Source of the DNA: Flavobacterium bernardetii
GTDB taxonomy: Bacteria; Bacteroidota; Bacteroidia; Flavobacteriales; Flavobacteriaceae
Reading direction: 5' to 3'
DNA: 64,000 nt
Assembly (NCBI RefSeq): GCF_011305415.1
Contig: NZ_JAANOQ010000001.1
Location: forward strand, 1-64,000
Below the pieces are notes generated by a model that worked only from the letters and a program-made list of their open reading frames with translations, had not been told where the DNA came from and did no database searches. Shown piece by piece: positions 1 to 7,369 of the stretch. A program made the translations under genes and the position numbers. Position 1 is the stretch's first letter. Each line of letters starts with the position of its first letter.

Positions 1-25
1 GGCATCCTTTTTTTTACTTATATCT

Positions 26-48
26 AGTCCCGATGGGACTTTTTTTTG
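26..48 (+). terminator. Rho-independent terminator-like hairpin
   Basis: AGTCCC at 26-31 pairs with GGGACT at 35-40 around the loop GAT, followed by a run of T from 41 to 47. It would end a rightward transcript that enters from outside the window. Confidence 0.6.
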
Positions 49-80
49 TTTATAGCAGTTAATATCTTCTGAAAACCAAT

Positions 81-173
81 GCGTTAGTGGGTGGAGTGGC
101 ATCCTTTTTTTTTGTTGCTAATCTGTTTTACCTATCTCGATACCAAACGTTTGCAACAAAATAAAAGATATAG
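81..173 (+). ncRNA. Candidate structured RNA element
   Basis: Bases 104-118 pair with 153-167 to give about 15 base pairs with one mismatch (CTTTT..GTTGC with GCAAC..AAAAG). The loop includes the palindrome CAAACGTTTG at 144-153. The T-rich arm follows GTGGCATCC and the A-rich arm is followed by ATATAGCGG. This general layout matches my memory of recurrent flavobacterial structured intergenic elements (Flavo-1 like). Whether it is transcribed, and from which strand, is not shown by the sequence. Confidence 0.3.
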
Positions 174-185
174 CGGAACACACGA

Positions 186-261
186 CCTCGTTGTAAGACT
201 TAACGTCTTGTTAAAACAATACTTATGAAACGAGGGAACGCCCAAGAAAGAAACAAGTATT
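186..261. other. Nested inverted repeats
   Basis: CCTCGTT at 186-192 pairs with AACGAGG at 229-235 and encloses a smaller hairpin, AAGAC (195-199) with GTCTT (205-209). A further pair, CAATACTT (217-224) and AAGTATTG, spans to about 261. These pairs partly compete with one another, as in a switching RNA, but no known RNA family was recognised. Confidence 0.3.
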
Positions 262-317
262 GATTAGTTGAATAATAACTAAGTGAATTTACTTATAGAT
301 TGAAGTATAGAAAAAAA

Positions 318-342
318 AAGCACTTTCAATTGAAAGTGCTTT
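318..342 (-). terminator. Terminator of the DUF3276 gene
   Basis: AAGCACTTTCA pairs with TGAAAGTGCTT around an AT loop, with an A-run on the left that reads as a T-run on the minus strand. It lies just downstream of the leftward gene that stops at 347. It could also act on rightward transcription. Confidence 0.8.
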
Positions 343-346
343 TATA

Positions 347-736
347 TTAAATATCGTCGAAATTAATATCAGTGTAACTGTTTGAGGAAGTTGTAGTAGT
401 TTCTTCTTCTTGATATAATGCTTCAGAATAATCAGATTCTTTTTTAAAGTCTTTTTGATGTCTTTCGGAAATTACTTCTTCACCTTTATGGTTGATTACA
501 TATTCTGTCATTTCACCTAAAATTTCATTGAAAGCAGCAAAATCTTCTTTGTATAAATAAATTTTGTGTTTCTTGAAATGGTACGAACCATCTTCTTCAG
601 TAAACTTTTTACTCTCTGTAATGGTAATGTAGTAATCGTCAGCTTTTGTTGCTCTAACGTCGAAGAAGTACGTTCTTCTTCCTGCTCTTAATACTTTAGA
701 AAAAATGTCTTTTTCTAATAATTCTTTGTCATTCAT
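347..736 (-). CDS. DUF3276 / PUR-alpha-like nucleic acid-binding protein
   Basis: This 129-residue protein matches the DUF3276 family of Bacteroidota, which is related to PUR-alpha single-stranded DNA/RNA-binding proteins. The visible core is a basic beta-rich segment near residues 14-75 (KVLRAGRRTYFFDVRATK, then YYITITESKK and HKIYLYKEDF), as expected for one PUR repeat. The C-terminal 35 residues are acidic and rich in Ser and Thr and look disordered. It has no signal peptide, so it should be cytoplasmic. The ABC exporter gene lies 70 bases upstream on the same strand and a strong terminator follows. Its cellular role is not well defined in this group. Confidence 0.85.
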   Translation of the reverse strand: MNDKELLEKDIFSKVLRAGRRTYFFDVRATKADDYYITITESKKFTEEDGSYHFKKHKIYLYKEDFAAFNEILGEMTEYVINHKGEEVISERHQKDFKKESDYSEALYQEEETTTTSSNSYTDINFDDI

Positions 737-806
737 AATCCTTCGTTCAATTATTAGTTGGTTTGGTGTTTCAAAAATCTAAAAAAAAATAATAGTAAAC
801 AATTTT

Positions 807-2570
807 TTAGGCATTTTCTTTTTCAGAAAGTTGTTTAATGAATAAATTTTTATAAAAACCTTCTTCATTTACTAGTTGATTATGAGGGCCTTCTTGAATT
901 ATTTTACCCGAATCTAACACAATAATTTTGTTTGCGTTTTTTGCAGCAGAAGCACGATGTGTTACGATTATAGTTGTTTTCTTGTTGAATATACTTTTGA
1001 AGTTATTTACAATTTTTTCTTCTGTTTCTGTGTCAACTGCACTTAAGCAATCGTCTAGAATTAAAATTGGCGCTTCTTTTATGATGGCACGTGCAATGGA
1101 AACTCTTTGTTTTTGTCCACCGGATAACGTAATTCCTCTTTCTCCTAAAATGGTTTCGTATTTGTTAGTGAACGATTGAATGTTATCATCTACTACAGCC
1201 ATTTTTGCTGCAGTTACGATTTCTTCATCAGTTGCGTCTTCTTTTCCGAATTTGATATTGTTTTTTATAGAATCAGAAAACAAAAAAGGATCTTGAGGTA
1301 CAATACTCATACTATTTCGTAAATGATACAAATCGTATTCGGTTAAATTATGATCGTCAATTTTAATTTTTGAATTTCCGGTAACATCGTGAATTCGAGT
1401 TAATAAAGATAATATGGTTGATTTTCCAGAACCTGTTTTTCCCATTATTGCAACTGTTTCTCCTTTATTAATTGTAAAACTGATGTTATCTAAAGCTTGA
1501 ATATTGGTGTCGTCATAAATATAACACACATTTTCAAAAGTTATTTTCCCTTCAATTTCGGTTGTAATATGTCCGACATTCTGAATTTCGGGTTGTTCTA
1601 ATAAAAATTCGTTAATTCGTTTTTGTGAGGCTTCTGCTTCTTGAACCAAGGAAGAAACCCAACCAAACGAAGCAACTGGCCAAACCAACATTCCAATATA
1701 TAAAAGGAATTTCGCAATTACACCAATGTCTTTTATTTCGCCACGAACATACATTTGACCGCCGACGTAAATCACAATTAAGTAACTTAAACCTATTAAT
1801 AAAACCATTAATGGTCCAAATAATGCTTGTGTTTTTGCTAGTGATAAGTTTTTTTGCTTACTAATTTCAGAAAGTTTGATGAAGTGATTGTTTCTGTCTT
1901 TTTCTAATGCGTAGGCTTTTATGACTCTAATACCAGAGAAAAATTCCTGTGTAAAAGAAGATAATGTCGATAAGTTTTGTTGGTATTCGGTGCTTTTTTT
2001 ATTGATACGTTTACTTAATACAAAAATACTATAAGATAAAATAGGTAAGGGTAATAAAGAATAAACGGTCAATTTTACATTGATTGCCGACATACTAATA
2101 ATAATGGCAGCAAATCTAATCACAGTATTTATGGTATACATTACGGCTGGTCCAACATACATTCTCACTTTTCCAACATCTTCACTAATTCGATTCATTA
2201 AATCTCCTGTTCTGTTTCTTTTATAAAAATTTTGAGAAAGATTTTGGTAATGATTAAATACTTCATTCTTTAAATCAAATTCTACAAATCGAGACATTAC
2301 AATTAAGGTTTGACGCATCAAGAAAGTTAAAAACCCAGCAATTAATGTGCAAATGAAAATAAGAGCAATGTTTTGAAACAACTCTTTTTTTAATAAAGTA
2401 GTGTCTTTGTTTCCTGATTTTAGAAATGCTTCAATGGAAGAAATTGATTTTCCGACTAATTCTGGCGTATATAAAGCAAATATTTGAGCAACAATTGTGA
2501 TAATTATTCCAAATAGAAATCGGTATTTGTATTTTATGAAATATTTATTTAAATATTGTAATTCTTTCAT
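807..2570 (-). CDS. ABC exporter, fused permease and ATPase
   Basis: This 587-residue half-transporter has an N-terminal ABC type-1 transmembrane domain (about residues 1-325, with hydrophobic helices near 18-35, 70-90, 145-185 and 250-300) followed by a nucleotide-binding domain. The Walker A motif GKTGSGKST lies near residue 377. The signature LSGGQKQR and the Walker B stretch ILILDD follow, and the H-loop is in VTHRAS. Length and order fit homodimeric exporters of the MsbA/MdlB/BmrA type in the inner membrane. The substrate cannot be told from sequence. The neighbours (DUF3276 downstream, an amino-acid dehydrogenase divergently upstream) do not suggest one. Confidence 0.92.
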   Translation of the reverse strand: MKELQYLNKYFIKYKYRFLFGIIITIVAQIFALYTPELVGKSISSIEAFLKSGNKDTTLLKKELFQNIALIFICTLIAGFLTFLMRQTLIVMSRFVEFDLKNEVFNHYQNLSQNFYKRNRTGDLMNRISEDVGKVRMYVGPAVMYTINTVIRFAAIIISMSAINVKLTVYSLLPLPILSYSIFVLSKRINKKSTEYQQNLSTLSSFTQEFFSGIRVIKAYALEKDRNNHFIKLSEISKQKNLSLAKTQALFGPLMVLLIGLSYLIVIYVGGQMYVRGEIKDIGVIAKFLLYIGMLVWPVASFGWVSSLVQEAEASQKRINEFLLEQPEIQNVGHITTEIEGKITFENVCYIYDDTNIQALDNISFTINKGETVAIMGKTGSGKSTILSLLTRIHDVTGNSKIKIDDHNLTEYDLYHLRNSMSIVPQDPFLFSDSIKNNIKFGKEDATDEEIVTAAKMAVVDDNIQSFTNKYETILGERGITLSGGQKQRVSIARAIIKEAPILILDDCLSAVDTETEEKIVNNFKSIFNKKTTIIVTHRASAAKNANKIIVLDSGKIIQEGPHNQLVNEEGFYKNLFIKQLSEKENA

Positions 2571-2704
2571 TTAAAGTAATATATTTTAAAATAATTGGAT
2601 TTTTGTTAATTAATTTATGGTTTTTAACATTTATTTTGTAACATGTTAAATTATTGTATTCGTAAAAATAAAATAAAAAACAAGAATTATATATAATTTA
2701 TACA

Positions 2705-2712
2705 TATTTTTG
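2705..2712 (+). promoter_or_regulatory. -7 box TATTTTTG
   Basis: TATTTTTG matches the Bacteroidota -7 consensus TAnnTTTG and lies about 34 bases before the ATG at 2746. The TTG at 2710 that opens the longer reading frame falls inside this box, which argues that translation starts at 2746. Confidence 0.5.
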
Positions 2713-2745
2713 TATCTTATTATTGATAAAAAATCAAACATACTC

Positions 2746-3852
2746 ATGACAACAGATATTATAAATTCAAATGAACTACACAAAGTAGATCCTGTTTTTG
2801 GTCAAATTTCTTTCGATGGACACGAGCAAGTTGTGTTCTGTAATGACAAAGATACAGGTTTAAAAGCAATAATCGGAATTCATAATACAGTTCTTGGACC
2901 TGCATTAGGAGGAACAAGAATGTGGAAATATTCTAACGAATGGGAAGCTTTAAATGATGTATTAAGATTATCTCGTGGGATGTCTTTTAAATCTTCAATT
3001 TCAGGTTTAAATTTAGGTGGTGGAAAAGCTGTAATTATTGGTGATGCCAAAACAGAGAAAACACCTGAATTAATGAGAAAATTTGGTGAATACGTAGACT
3101 CTTTATCAGGAAAATATATTACTGCTGAAGATGTAGGAATGGAAACGAAAGACATGGATACAGTTAGAGAAGTGACAAAATATGTTACTGGTATCTCTGA
3201 AAGTAAAGGTGGTTCTGGAAATCCTTCTCCAATTACTGCTTATGGTGTTTTTATGGGTATGAAAGCCGCTGCAAAACATAAATTTGGAGTAGATAATTTA
3301 GCTGGAAAAAGAGTTTTGGTTCAAGGTATTGGTCACGTTGGTGAAGTGTTAGTGCAACATTTAACAAACGAAGGTGCTATCGTAACTATTTCTGATATCA
3401 ACGAAAACAGATTACACGAAGTTGGTTCAAAATACGGAGCTAAAATTTTTACAGGAAACGATTTATATAGTTTAGATGTAGATATTTACGCACCTTGTGC
3501 TTTAGGAGCAACTATCAATGACGATACTATTAGTAAAATTCAAGCAAAAGTTATTGCTGGAGCTGCTAATAATCAATTAGCAAATGAAGTAATTCACGGT
3601 AAATTATTAAAAGAAAAAGGTATTTTATATGCGCCTGATTTCTTAATTAATGCTGGTGGAGTAATTAATGTATATTCAGAATTAGCAAGTTTAACATCTG
3701 CTCAGGTAATGGAGAAAACAGAAAATATTTACAACACTGCAATGGATATTTTTAAATTATCGGATGTTCAAAATATCACAACACATCAAGCAGCATTAAA
3801 TATTGCTCAAAAAAGAATTGATGACAGAAAAAAAGAATTACAAAACAAATAA
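2746..3852 (+). CDS. ldh: Leucine dehydrogenase-like amino-acid dehydrogenase
   Basis: The product of 368 residues belongs to the Glu/Leu/Phe/Val dehydrogenase family. Such enzymes deaminate branched-chain amino acids to 2-keto acids with NAD+. The N-terminal domain carries the catalytic-lysine motif LNLGGGKAVI and the ITAEDVGM segment typical of leucine dehydrogenases. The C-terminal Rossmann domain has GKRVLVQGIGHVGEVL, and the conserved PCALGATIN and DFLINAGGVINVY follow. I chose ATG 2746 because the upstream TTG at 2710 overlaps the -7 box. The enzyme is cytoplasmic. Leucine dehydrogenase is favoured over glutamate dehydrogenase because of its short length and GGGKAV motif, but the exact substrate is uncertain. 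Confidence 0.88.
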   Translation: MTTDIINSNELHKVDPVFGQISFDGHEQVVFCNDKDTGLKAIIGIHNTVLGPALGGTRMWKYSNEWEALNDVLRLSRGMSFKSSISGLNLGGGKAVIIGDAKTEKTPELMRKFGEYVDSLSGKYITAEDVGMETKDMDTVREVTKYVTGISESKGGSGNPSPITAYGVFMGMKAAAKHKFGVDNLAGKRVLVQGIGHVGEVLVQHLTNEGAIVTISDINENRLHEVGSKYGAKIFTGNDLYSLDVDIYAPCALGATINDDTISKIQAKVIAGAANNQLANEVIHGKLLKEKGILYAPDFLINAGGVINVYSELASLTSAQVMEKTENIYNTAMDIFKLSDVQNITTHQAALNIAQKRIDDRKKELQNK

Positions 3853-3872
3853 TTCTTTAAAATAAAATATTG

Positions 3873-3880
3873 TAAATTTG
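3873..3880 (+). promoter_or_regulatory. -7 box TAAATTTG before nusB
   Basis: TAAATTTG matches TAnnTTTG exactly. No clear -33 TTG is seen at the usual 19-20 base distance. The hairpin at 3881-3918 begins directly after it, so this may be a real promoter with a structured leader or a chance match next to a terminator. Confidence 0.4.
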
Positions 3881-3918
3881 TCCCGAAATAATTATAAAAA
3901 TTGTTTCGGGATAATTTT
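3881..3918 (+). terminator. Hairpin with T-run between ldh and nusB
   Basis: TCCCGAAA (3881-3888) pairs with TTTCGGGA (3904-3911) and is followed by TAATTTTTT. It can end the dehydrogenase transcript. Because it also lies between a -7 box and the nusB start it could act as an attenuator in the nusB leader. Confidence 0.65.
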
Positions 3919-3933
3919 TTAAAGTTCTTAGCC

Positions 3934-4875
3934 ATGCTTAACAGAAGACATTATAGAGTAAAAGTGATGCAAACCATTTACGCGATGCATCAGCACGAAT
4001 CCGATTCATTAGATAAGGAAGAAAGATTTTTATTACAAAGTATAGACAATTCTCAAGATTTGTATTTAGTAATGCTTTCTATTTTCGATGAATTACAATT
4101 GAAAGAAAGAACCTATTTAGAACTTGCTTCTAAAAAACATTTGGCTACCAAAGAAGAACAAAATCCTAATTTTAAGTTTGTAAATAATAGCTTTTTCAAA
4201 ATTATAGCCAATCATGCGGCTTTTTATGATAAGTTAGAAGAAAGAAAAATTGACAACTGGAAACGTAACGACGATTGTATTCTCTTTCTATTAGAAGCTA
4301 TTAAAGCATCTGATTTGTATAAAAGATATATGGCTGTCGAAACAACAGAATTCAAAAAAGACATTTTCTTTATGTACGATGTTTTTAATGAAATTATTGC
4401 GCCAAACGAAAAATTATACGATTATTTAGAAGATTTTAAAATCACTTGGGTAGATGATATTCCAGTAATTAACACCTTAATTTCTAAACAAATCAAAGCG
4501 ATTAGAAGTTTTGAAGATTCTATTGAATTACCACAAGTTTTTAAAGATTTAGACGACAAAGAATTTGTTAGAAATTTATTTAGAAAAACAGTTTTAAATG
4601 AAGTAGAATTCGCTAAAGAATTTGAAAACAAAACACCAAATTGGGATAAAGAACGTATTGCAGAATTAGATACGATTATTCTTAAAATGGCCATTTGTGA
4701 GTTGTTAAAATTCCCTTCTATTCCTGTAAAAGTAACTTTAAACGAATATTTAGAAATCGCTAAAGAATATTCTACTCCAAAAAGTAGTATATTTATCAAT
4801 GGAATTTTAGATAATTTGGTGAAAGATTTTCAAGCTTCTGAAAAGTTTAGTAAATCTGGTAGAGGATTATTGTAA
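3934..4875 (+). CDS. nusB: Transcription antitermination factor NusB
   Basis: The product has 313 residues. It begins MLNRRHYRVKVMQTIYAMHQ, the NusB start seen in Bacteroidota, where the protein is about twice the usual bacterial length because of an inserted central region. The C-terminal part (about residues 205-300) holds the recognisable NusB fold with DTIILKMAICELLKFPSIPVKVTLNEYLEIAKEYS and SIFINGILDNL. NusB binds boxA RNA with NusE and supports rRNA antitermination. I chose ATG 3934 rather than TTG 3901, because the first 11 residues of the longer frame are coded by the terminator hairpin. It is followed closely by the DUF1573 and yajC genes, forming an operon. Confidence 0.93.
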   Translation: MLNRRHYRVKVMQTIYAMHQHESDSLDKEERFLLQSIDNSQDLYLVMLSIFDELQLKERTYLELASKKHLATKEEQNPNFKFVNNSFFKIIANHAAFYDKLEERKIDNWKRNDDCILFLLEAIKASDLYKRYMAVETTEFKKDIFFMYDVFNEIIAPNEKLYDYLEDFKITWVDDIPVINTLISKQIKAIRSFEDSIELPQVFKDLDDKEFVRNLFRKTVLNEVEFAKEFENKTPNWDKERIAELDTIILKMAICELLKFPSIPVKVTLNEYLEIAKEYSTPKSSIFINGILDNLVKDFQASEKFSKSGRGLL

Positions 4876-4883
4876 AAATAATT

Positions 4884-5330
4884 ATGATGAAAAAAATAGT
4901 TAGAATTTTCGTAGTTGCTTCATTGTTAATGACTTTTTCTTGTAAAAAAGAAATTGAAAAAACAGAGGAAATCACAACTACAACAAGTTTAGAAGATAAC
5001 GCAAAAGTGCCAAAAACTAAAGTTGAATTTGATAAAGAAATTCATGATTTTGGAGAAATTGAACAAGGCGAAATTGTAGAAACTACTTTTTTAATCAAAA
5101 ACGTTGGCGATAAAAATTTATATATTGTTGACGCACATGGTTCTTGCGGTTGTACAGTTCCAGAAGTTACTAAAGAAGCAATTGAACCAGGTAAATCAGC
5201 GCCAATTAGTGTTAAATTCGATTCCAACGGAAAATCAGGTGAAGTAACTAAAACCATTATGGTTACTTGTAACACGGAAAAAATTGTAGAAAATATTAAA
5301 ATTAAAGCAAGTATAAAAACTAAAAAATAA
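4884..5330 (+). CDS. DUF1573 lipoprotein
   Basis: This 148-residue protein begins with a lipoprotein signal (MMKKIVRIFVVASLLMTFSC, lipobox LMTFSC), so it should be attached to an envelope membrane. The mature part is one DUF1573 domain, an immunoglobulin-like beta fold. It carries the typical FDKEIHDFGEIEQGE start, then TTFLIKNVG and HGSCGCTVP. Either of two adjacent ATG codons (4884 or 4887) may start it. It lies 8 bases after nusB and 4 bases before yajC, an order I recall as common in flavobacteria. Its molecular function is not established. Confidence 0.88.
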   Translation: MMKKIVRIFVVASLLMTFSCKKEIEKTEEITTTTSLEDNAKVPKTKVEFDKEIHDFGEIEQGEIVETTFLIKNVGDKNLYIVDAHGSCGCTVPEVTKEAIEPGKSAPISVKFDSNGKSGEVTKTIMVTCNTEKIVENIKIKASIKTKK

Positions 5331-5334
5331 ATAA

Positions 5335-5607
5335 ATGAACCCAACCTTAATTATTCAGTTGGTGTTAATGTTAGGAGTGTTTTACTTCTTAATCATTATG
5401 CCAAAAAACAAAAAAATCAAATTAGAGAAAACTTTTTTATCGAATTTAAAAGCCGGCGATAAAATTATTACTATTGCTGGAATTCATGGTAAAGTTTCTG
5501 AAATTGCGGAATCTACAATCGTAATGGAAACCATGTCTGGTAAATTGAAAATTGAAAAAAGTTCAATTTCTGCAGAAATGAGTTTAAAATTAAATGAGAA
5601 GAAATAG
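5335..5607 (+). CDS. yajC: Preprotein translocase accessory subunit YajC
   Basis: The 90-residue product has a single N-terminal membrane helix (LIIQLVLMLGVFYFLIIMP) followed by a charged cytoplasmic part (KNKKIKLEKTFLSNLKAGDKIITIAGIHGKV), which is the YajC pattern. YajC associates with SecDF in the Sec translocon. Its length is normal for the family. It is the last gene of the nusB operon and is followed by a strong hairpin terminator shared with the convergent pepT gene. Confidence 0.93.
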   Translation: MNPTLIIQLVLMLGVFYFLIIMPKNKKIKLEKTFLSNLKAGDKIITIAGIHGKVSEIAESTIVMETMSGKLKIEKSSISAEMSLKLNEKK

Positions 5608-5628
5608 TTTTAAATTATAAGTAATAAA

Positions 5629-5665
5629 AAATCCCAAATTCAGTAGTGAGTTTGGGATTTTTATT
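5629..5665. terminator. Bidirectional terminator between yajC and pepT
   Basis: AAATCCCAAA (5629-5638) pairs with TTTGGGATTT (5651-5660), with an A-run before and a T-run after, so it can stop transcription from both convergent genes. Confidence 0.85.
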
Positions 5666-5680
5666 TTTAAAGAAGTTCTC

Positions 5681-6928
5681 TTATTTTTTATTCTGAATTG
5701 CATTTAATTCTGCAATCTTAACAATTACTTCAATAGCTTTTTGCATACTTTCTACAGGAACATATTCGTATTTTCCGTGGAAGTTATGTCCACCTGCAAA
5801 AATATTCGGACAAGGTAATCCCATAAAAGATAAACGAGAACCATCTGTTCCTCCACGAATAGGTTTAATTAATGGCTTGATGTTTAATTCTATCATCGCT
5901 TGTTCTGCTAATTTTACAATATGCATTACAGGTTCCACCTTTTCGCGCATGTTGTAATATTGGTCTTTTATTTCTAAAACAGCAATATCTTCACCAAATT
6001 GTTTTTTATGTTTTTTGTTGATTTTCGCTACAACTTCTTCAATATATTCTTTACGTTTTTCGAATTTCTTACGGTTATGATCTCTAATAATCAATTGTAC
6101 TAAAGTGTCTTCAATACTTCCTTGAATATTCGTCACGTGATAAAATCCTTCGTAATTTTTAGTCGTTTCCGGAGTTTCGTCTTTTGGTAATTTATTGATA
6201 AACTTATTCGCTAAAAGCATAGAGTTAATCATTTTTCCTTTCGCATAACCAGGATGTACACTTTTTCCTTTGAATCTGATTTTTACACCAGCGGCATTAA
6301 AATTTTCGTATTCTAATTCTCCAATTTGACTTCCATCCATTGTATAAGCCCAATCTGCACCAAATTTTTCTACATCAAAATGATCGGCACCACGACCAAT
6401 TTCTTCATCAGGTGTAAAACAAACTTTTAATGTTCCGTGTTTAATCTGAGGATTTTGAACTAAAAATTCCATCGCAGTCATAATTTCGGTAATTCCCGCT
6501 TTGTCGTCAGCTCCTAATAAAGTTGTTCCATCAGTTGTAATTAAAGTTTGACCTTTGTACAACAACAAATCTTTAAAATAAGAAGGAGAAAGAATGATGT
6601 TTTTTTCTGCATTTAAAATGATATCACCACCATCATAATTTTTTATAATTTGTGGCTTTACGTCTTTTCCAGTAAAATCTGGAGTCGTATCAAAGTGAGA
6701 AACAAAACCGATAGTTGGTACTTCGTAATCTAAATTACTCGGTAAAGTCGCCATCACGTATGATTTGTCGTCAATAGATGCGTCTGTTAAACCAATTTGT
6801 TTTAATTCTTCAACTAATTTATTGGCTAAATCCCATTGTTTAGCAGTACTTGGTGTAGTGTTTGATTCTGGATCTGATTCTGTATCAACAGTTACGTATC
6901 CAATAAAACGATCAATTATATGTTGCAT
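5681..6928 (-). CDS. pepT: Peptidase T (tripeptidase)
   Basis: The 415-residue protein is an M20B metallopeptidase that releases the N-terminal residue from tripeptides in the cytoplasm. Metal-site motifs are visible in order: [11 protein letters not shown] near residue 77, [12 protein letters not shown] near 138, [15 protein letters not shown] near 171, and the late [27 protein letters not shown] segment near 360. Length is normal for PepT. The gene has its own -7 box upstream on the minus strand and a shared terminator downstream. Confidence 0.95.
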   Translation of the reverse strand: MQHIIDRFIGYVTVDTESDPESNTTPSTAKQWDLANKLVEELKQIGLTDASIDDKSYVMATLPSNLDYEVPTIGFVSHFDTTPDFTGKDVKPQIIKNYDGGDIILNAEKNIILSPSYFKDLLLYKGQTLITTDGTTLLGADDKAGITEIMTAMEFLVQNPQIKHGTLKVCFTPDEEIGRGADHFDVEKFGADWAYTMDGSQIGELEYENFNAAGVKIRFKGKSVHPGYAKGKMINSMLLANKFINKLPKDETPETTKNYEGFYHVTNIQGSIEDTLVQLIIRDHNRKKFEKRKEYIEEVVAKINKKHKKQFGEDIAVLEIKDQYYNMREKVEPVMHIVKLAEQAMIELNIKPLIKPIRGGTDGSRLSFMGLPCPNIFAGGHNFHGKYEYVPVESMQKAIEVIVKIAELNAIQNKK

Positions 6929-6951
6929 TTTTTAGTGTTTTTTAAGAGATG

Positions 6952-6959
6952 CAAATATA
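6952..6959 (-). promoter_or_regulatory. -7 box TATATTTG of pepT
   Basis: On the minus strand these bases read TATATTTG, an exact TAnnTTTG match, 23 bases before the pepT start codon. Confidence 0.6.
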
Positions 6960-6963
6960 GTAA

Positions 6964-7006
6964 AAAGTACGAAGTATGATTTACGAAGTTCGAAGTAAGA
7001 TTTACG
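6964..7006. repeat. Short degenerate direct repeat
   Basis: The run contains ACGAAGTATGATTTACGAAG followed by a near copy (CGAAGTAAGATTTACGAA). It is one of several low-complexity repeats in intergenic sites of this window. No function was recognised. Confidence 0.6.
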
Positions 7007-7011
7007 AATAT

Positions 7012-7347
7012 TTAATATGAAAAGTTATAAGTAATAGTTCCAACTTGTTTTTCTGGTGCTGTTTCACTTGGTTTCCATTTCGTTTTTAAGGCATATTTTA
7101 TTGCTAGTTCAATTAAACAATTGTCGGCCGTTGAATCTTTTGAATTTACAGCGGAAATAGTTTTCCCAGATTTGTCTACAGTTATTTCTAATACTACTTT
7201 TCCAACTGAATTACAATTGTTGTCAATTGTTGGTGTAAATTGTACACCACGTCCTGTTAATTTAGTATTGCTTTTGTTTTCTTGAGAATTTTGTGCAAAG
7301 CTAAAAATCGAACTTAGTATAAAAATAAGGACTAAAATATTTTTCAT
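7012..7347 (-). CDS. Secreted stand-alone TonB C-terminal domain protein
   Basis: The product of 111 residues has a Sec signal peptide (MKNILVLIFILSSIFSFAQ) and then almost only a TonB-like C-terminal domain: GRGVQFTPTIDNNCNSVGKV, VDKSGKTISAVNS, and a terminal GTITYNFSY. The domain is nearly a copy of the end of the protein encoded 22 bases upstream, which ends in the same GTITYNFSY. There is no membrane anchor or linker, so it should be soluble in the periplasm or exported further. It cannot transmit force like true TonB. A role as modulator or decoy of TonB-dependent receptors is only a guess. Confidence 0.8.
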   Translation of the reverse strand: MKNILVLIFILSSIFSFAQNSQENKSNTKLTGRGVQFTPTIDNNCNSVGKVVLEITVDKSGKTISAVNSKDSTADNCLIELAIKYALKTKWKPSETAPEKQVGTITYNFSY

Positions 7348-7369
7348 AATTTTTATTTAGGTACTAAAT

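Larger units (their letters stand above)
1..346. other. Gene-free left edge with strong hairpins
   Basis: No convincing coding region is present in these 346 bases. The stretch holds two copies of GGCATCC followed by a T-run (bases 1-15 and 98-113), a terminator-like hairpin at 26-48, a long stem-loop at 104-167, a second nested hairpin at 186-235, and the terminator of the leftward gene at 318-342. The sequence around the second copy (GTGGCATCC plus T-run, a stem-loop, then GATATAGCGG) reminds me of the Flavo-1 type of structured intergenic element of flavobacteria, but that is from memory only. Confidence 0.6.

Noticed and set aside
1..346. tRNA, tmRNA, RNase P or SRP RNA at the left edge.
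   Set aside because: No tRNA arms, CCA end, RNase P core or SRP loop sequences could be found; only generic hairpins are present.
2710..2745. TTG start 12 codons upstream of the leucine dehydrogenase-like gene.
   Set aside because: The TTG lies within the -7 box and the added residues are not family-like; ATG 2746 fits.
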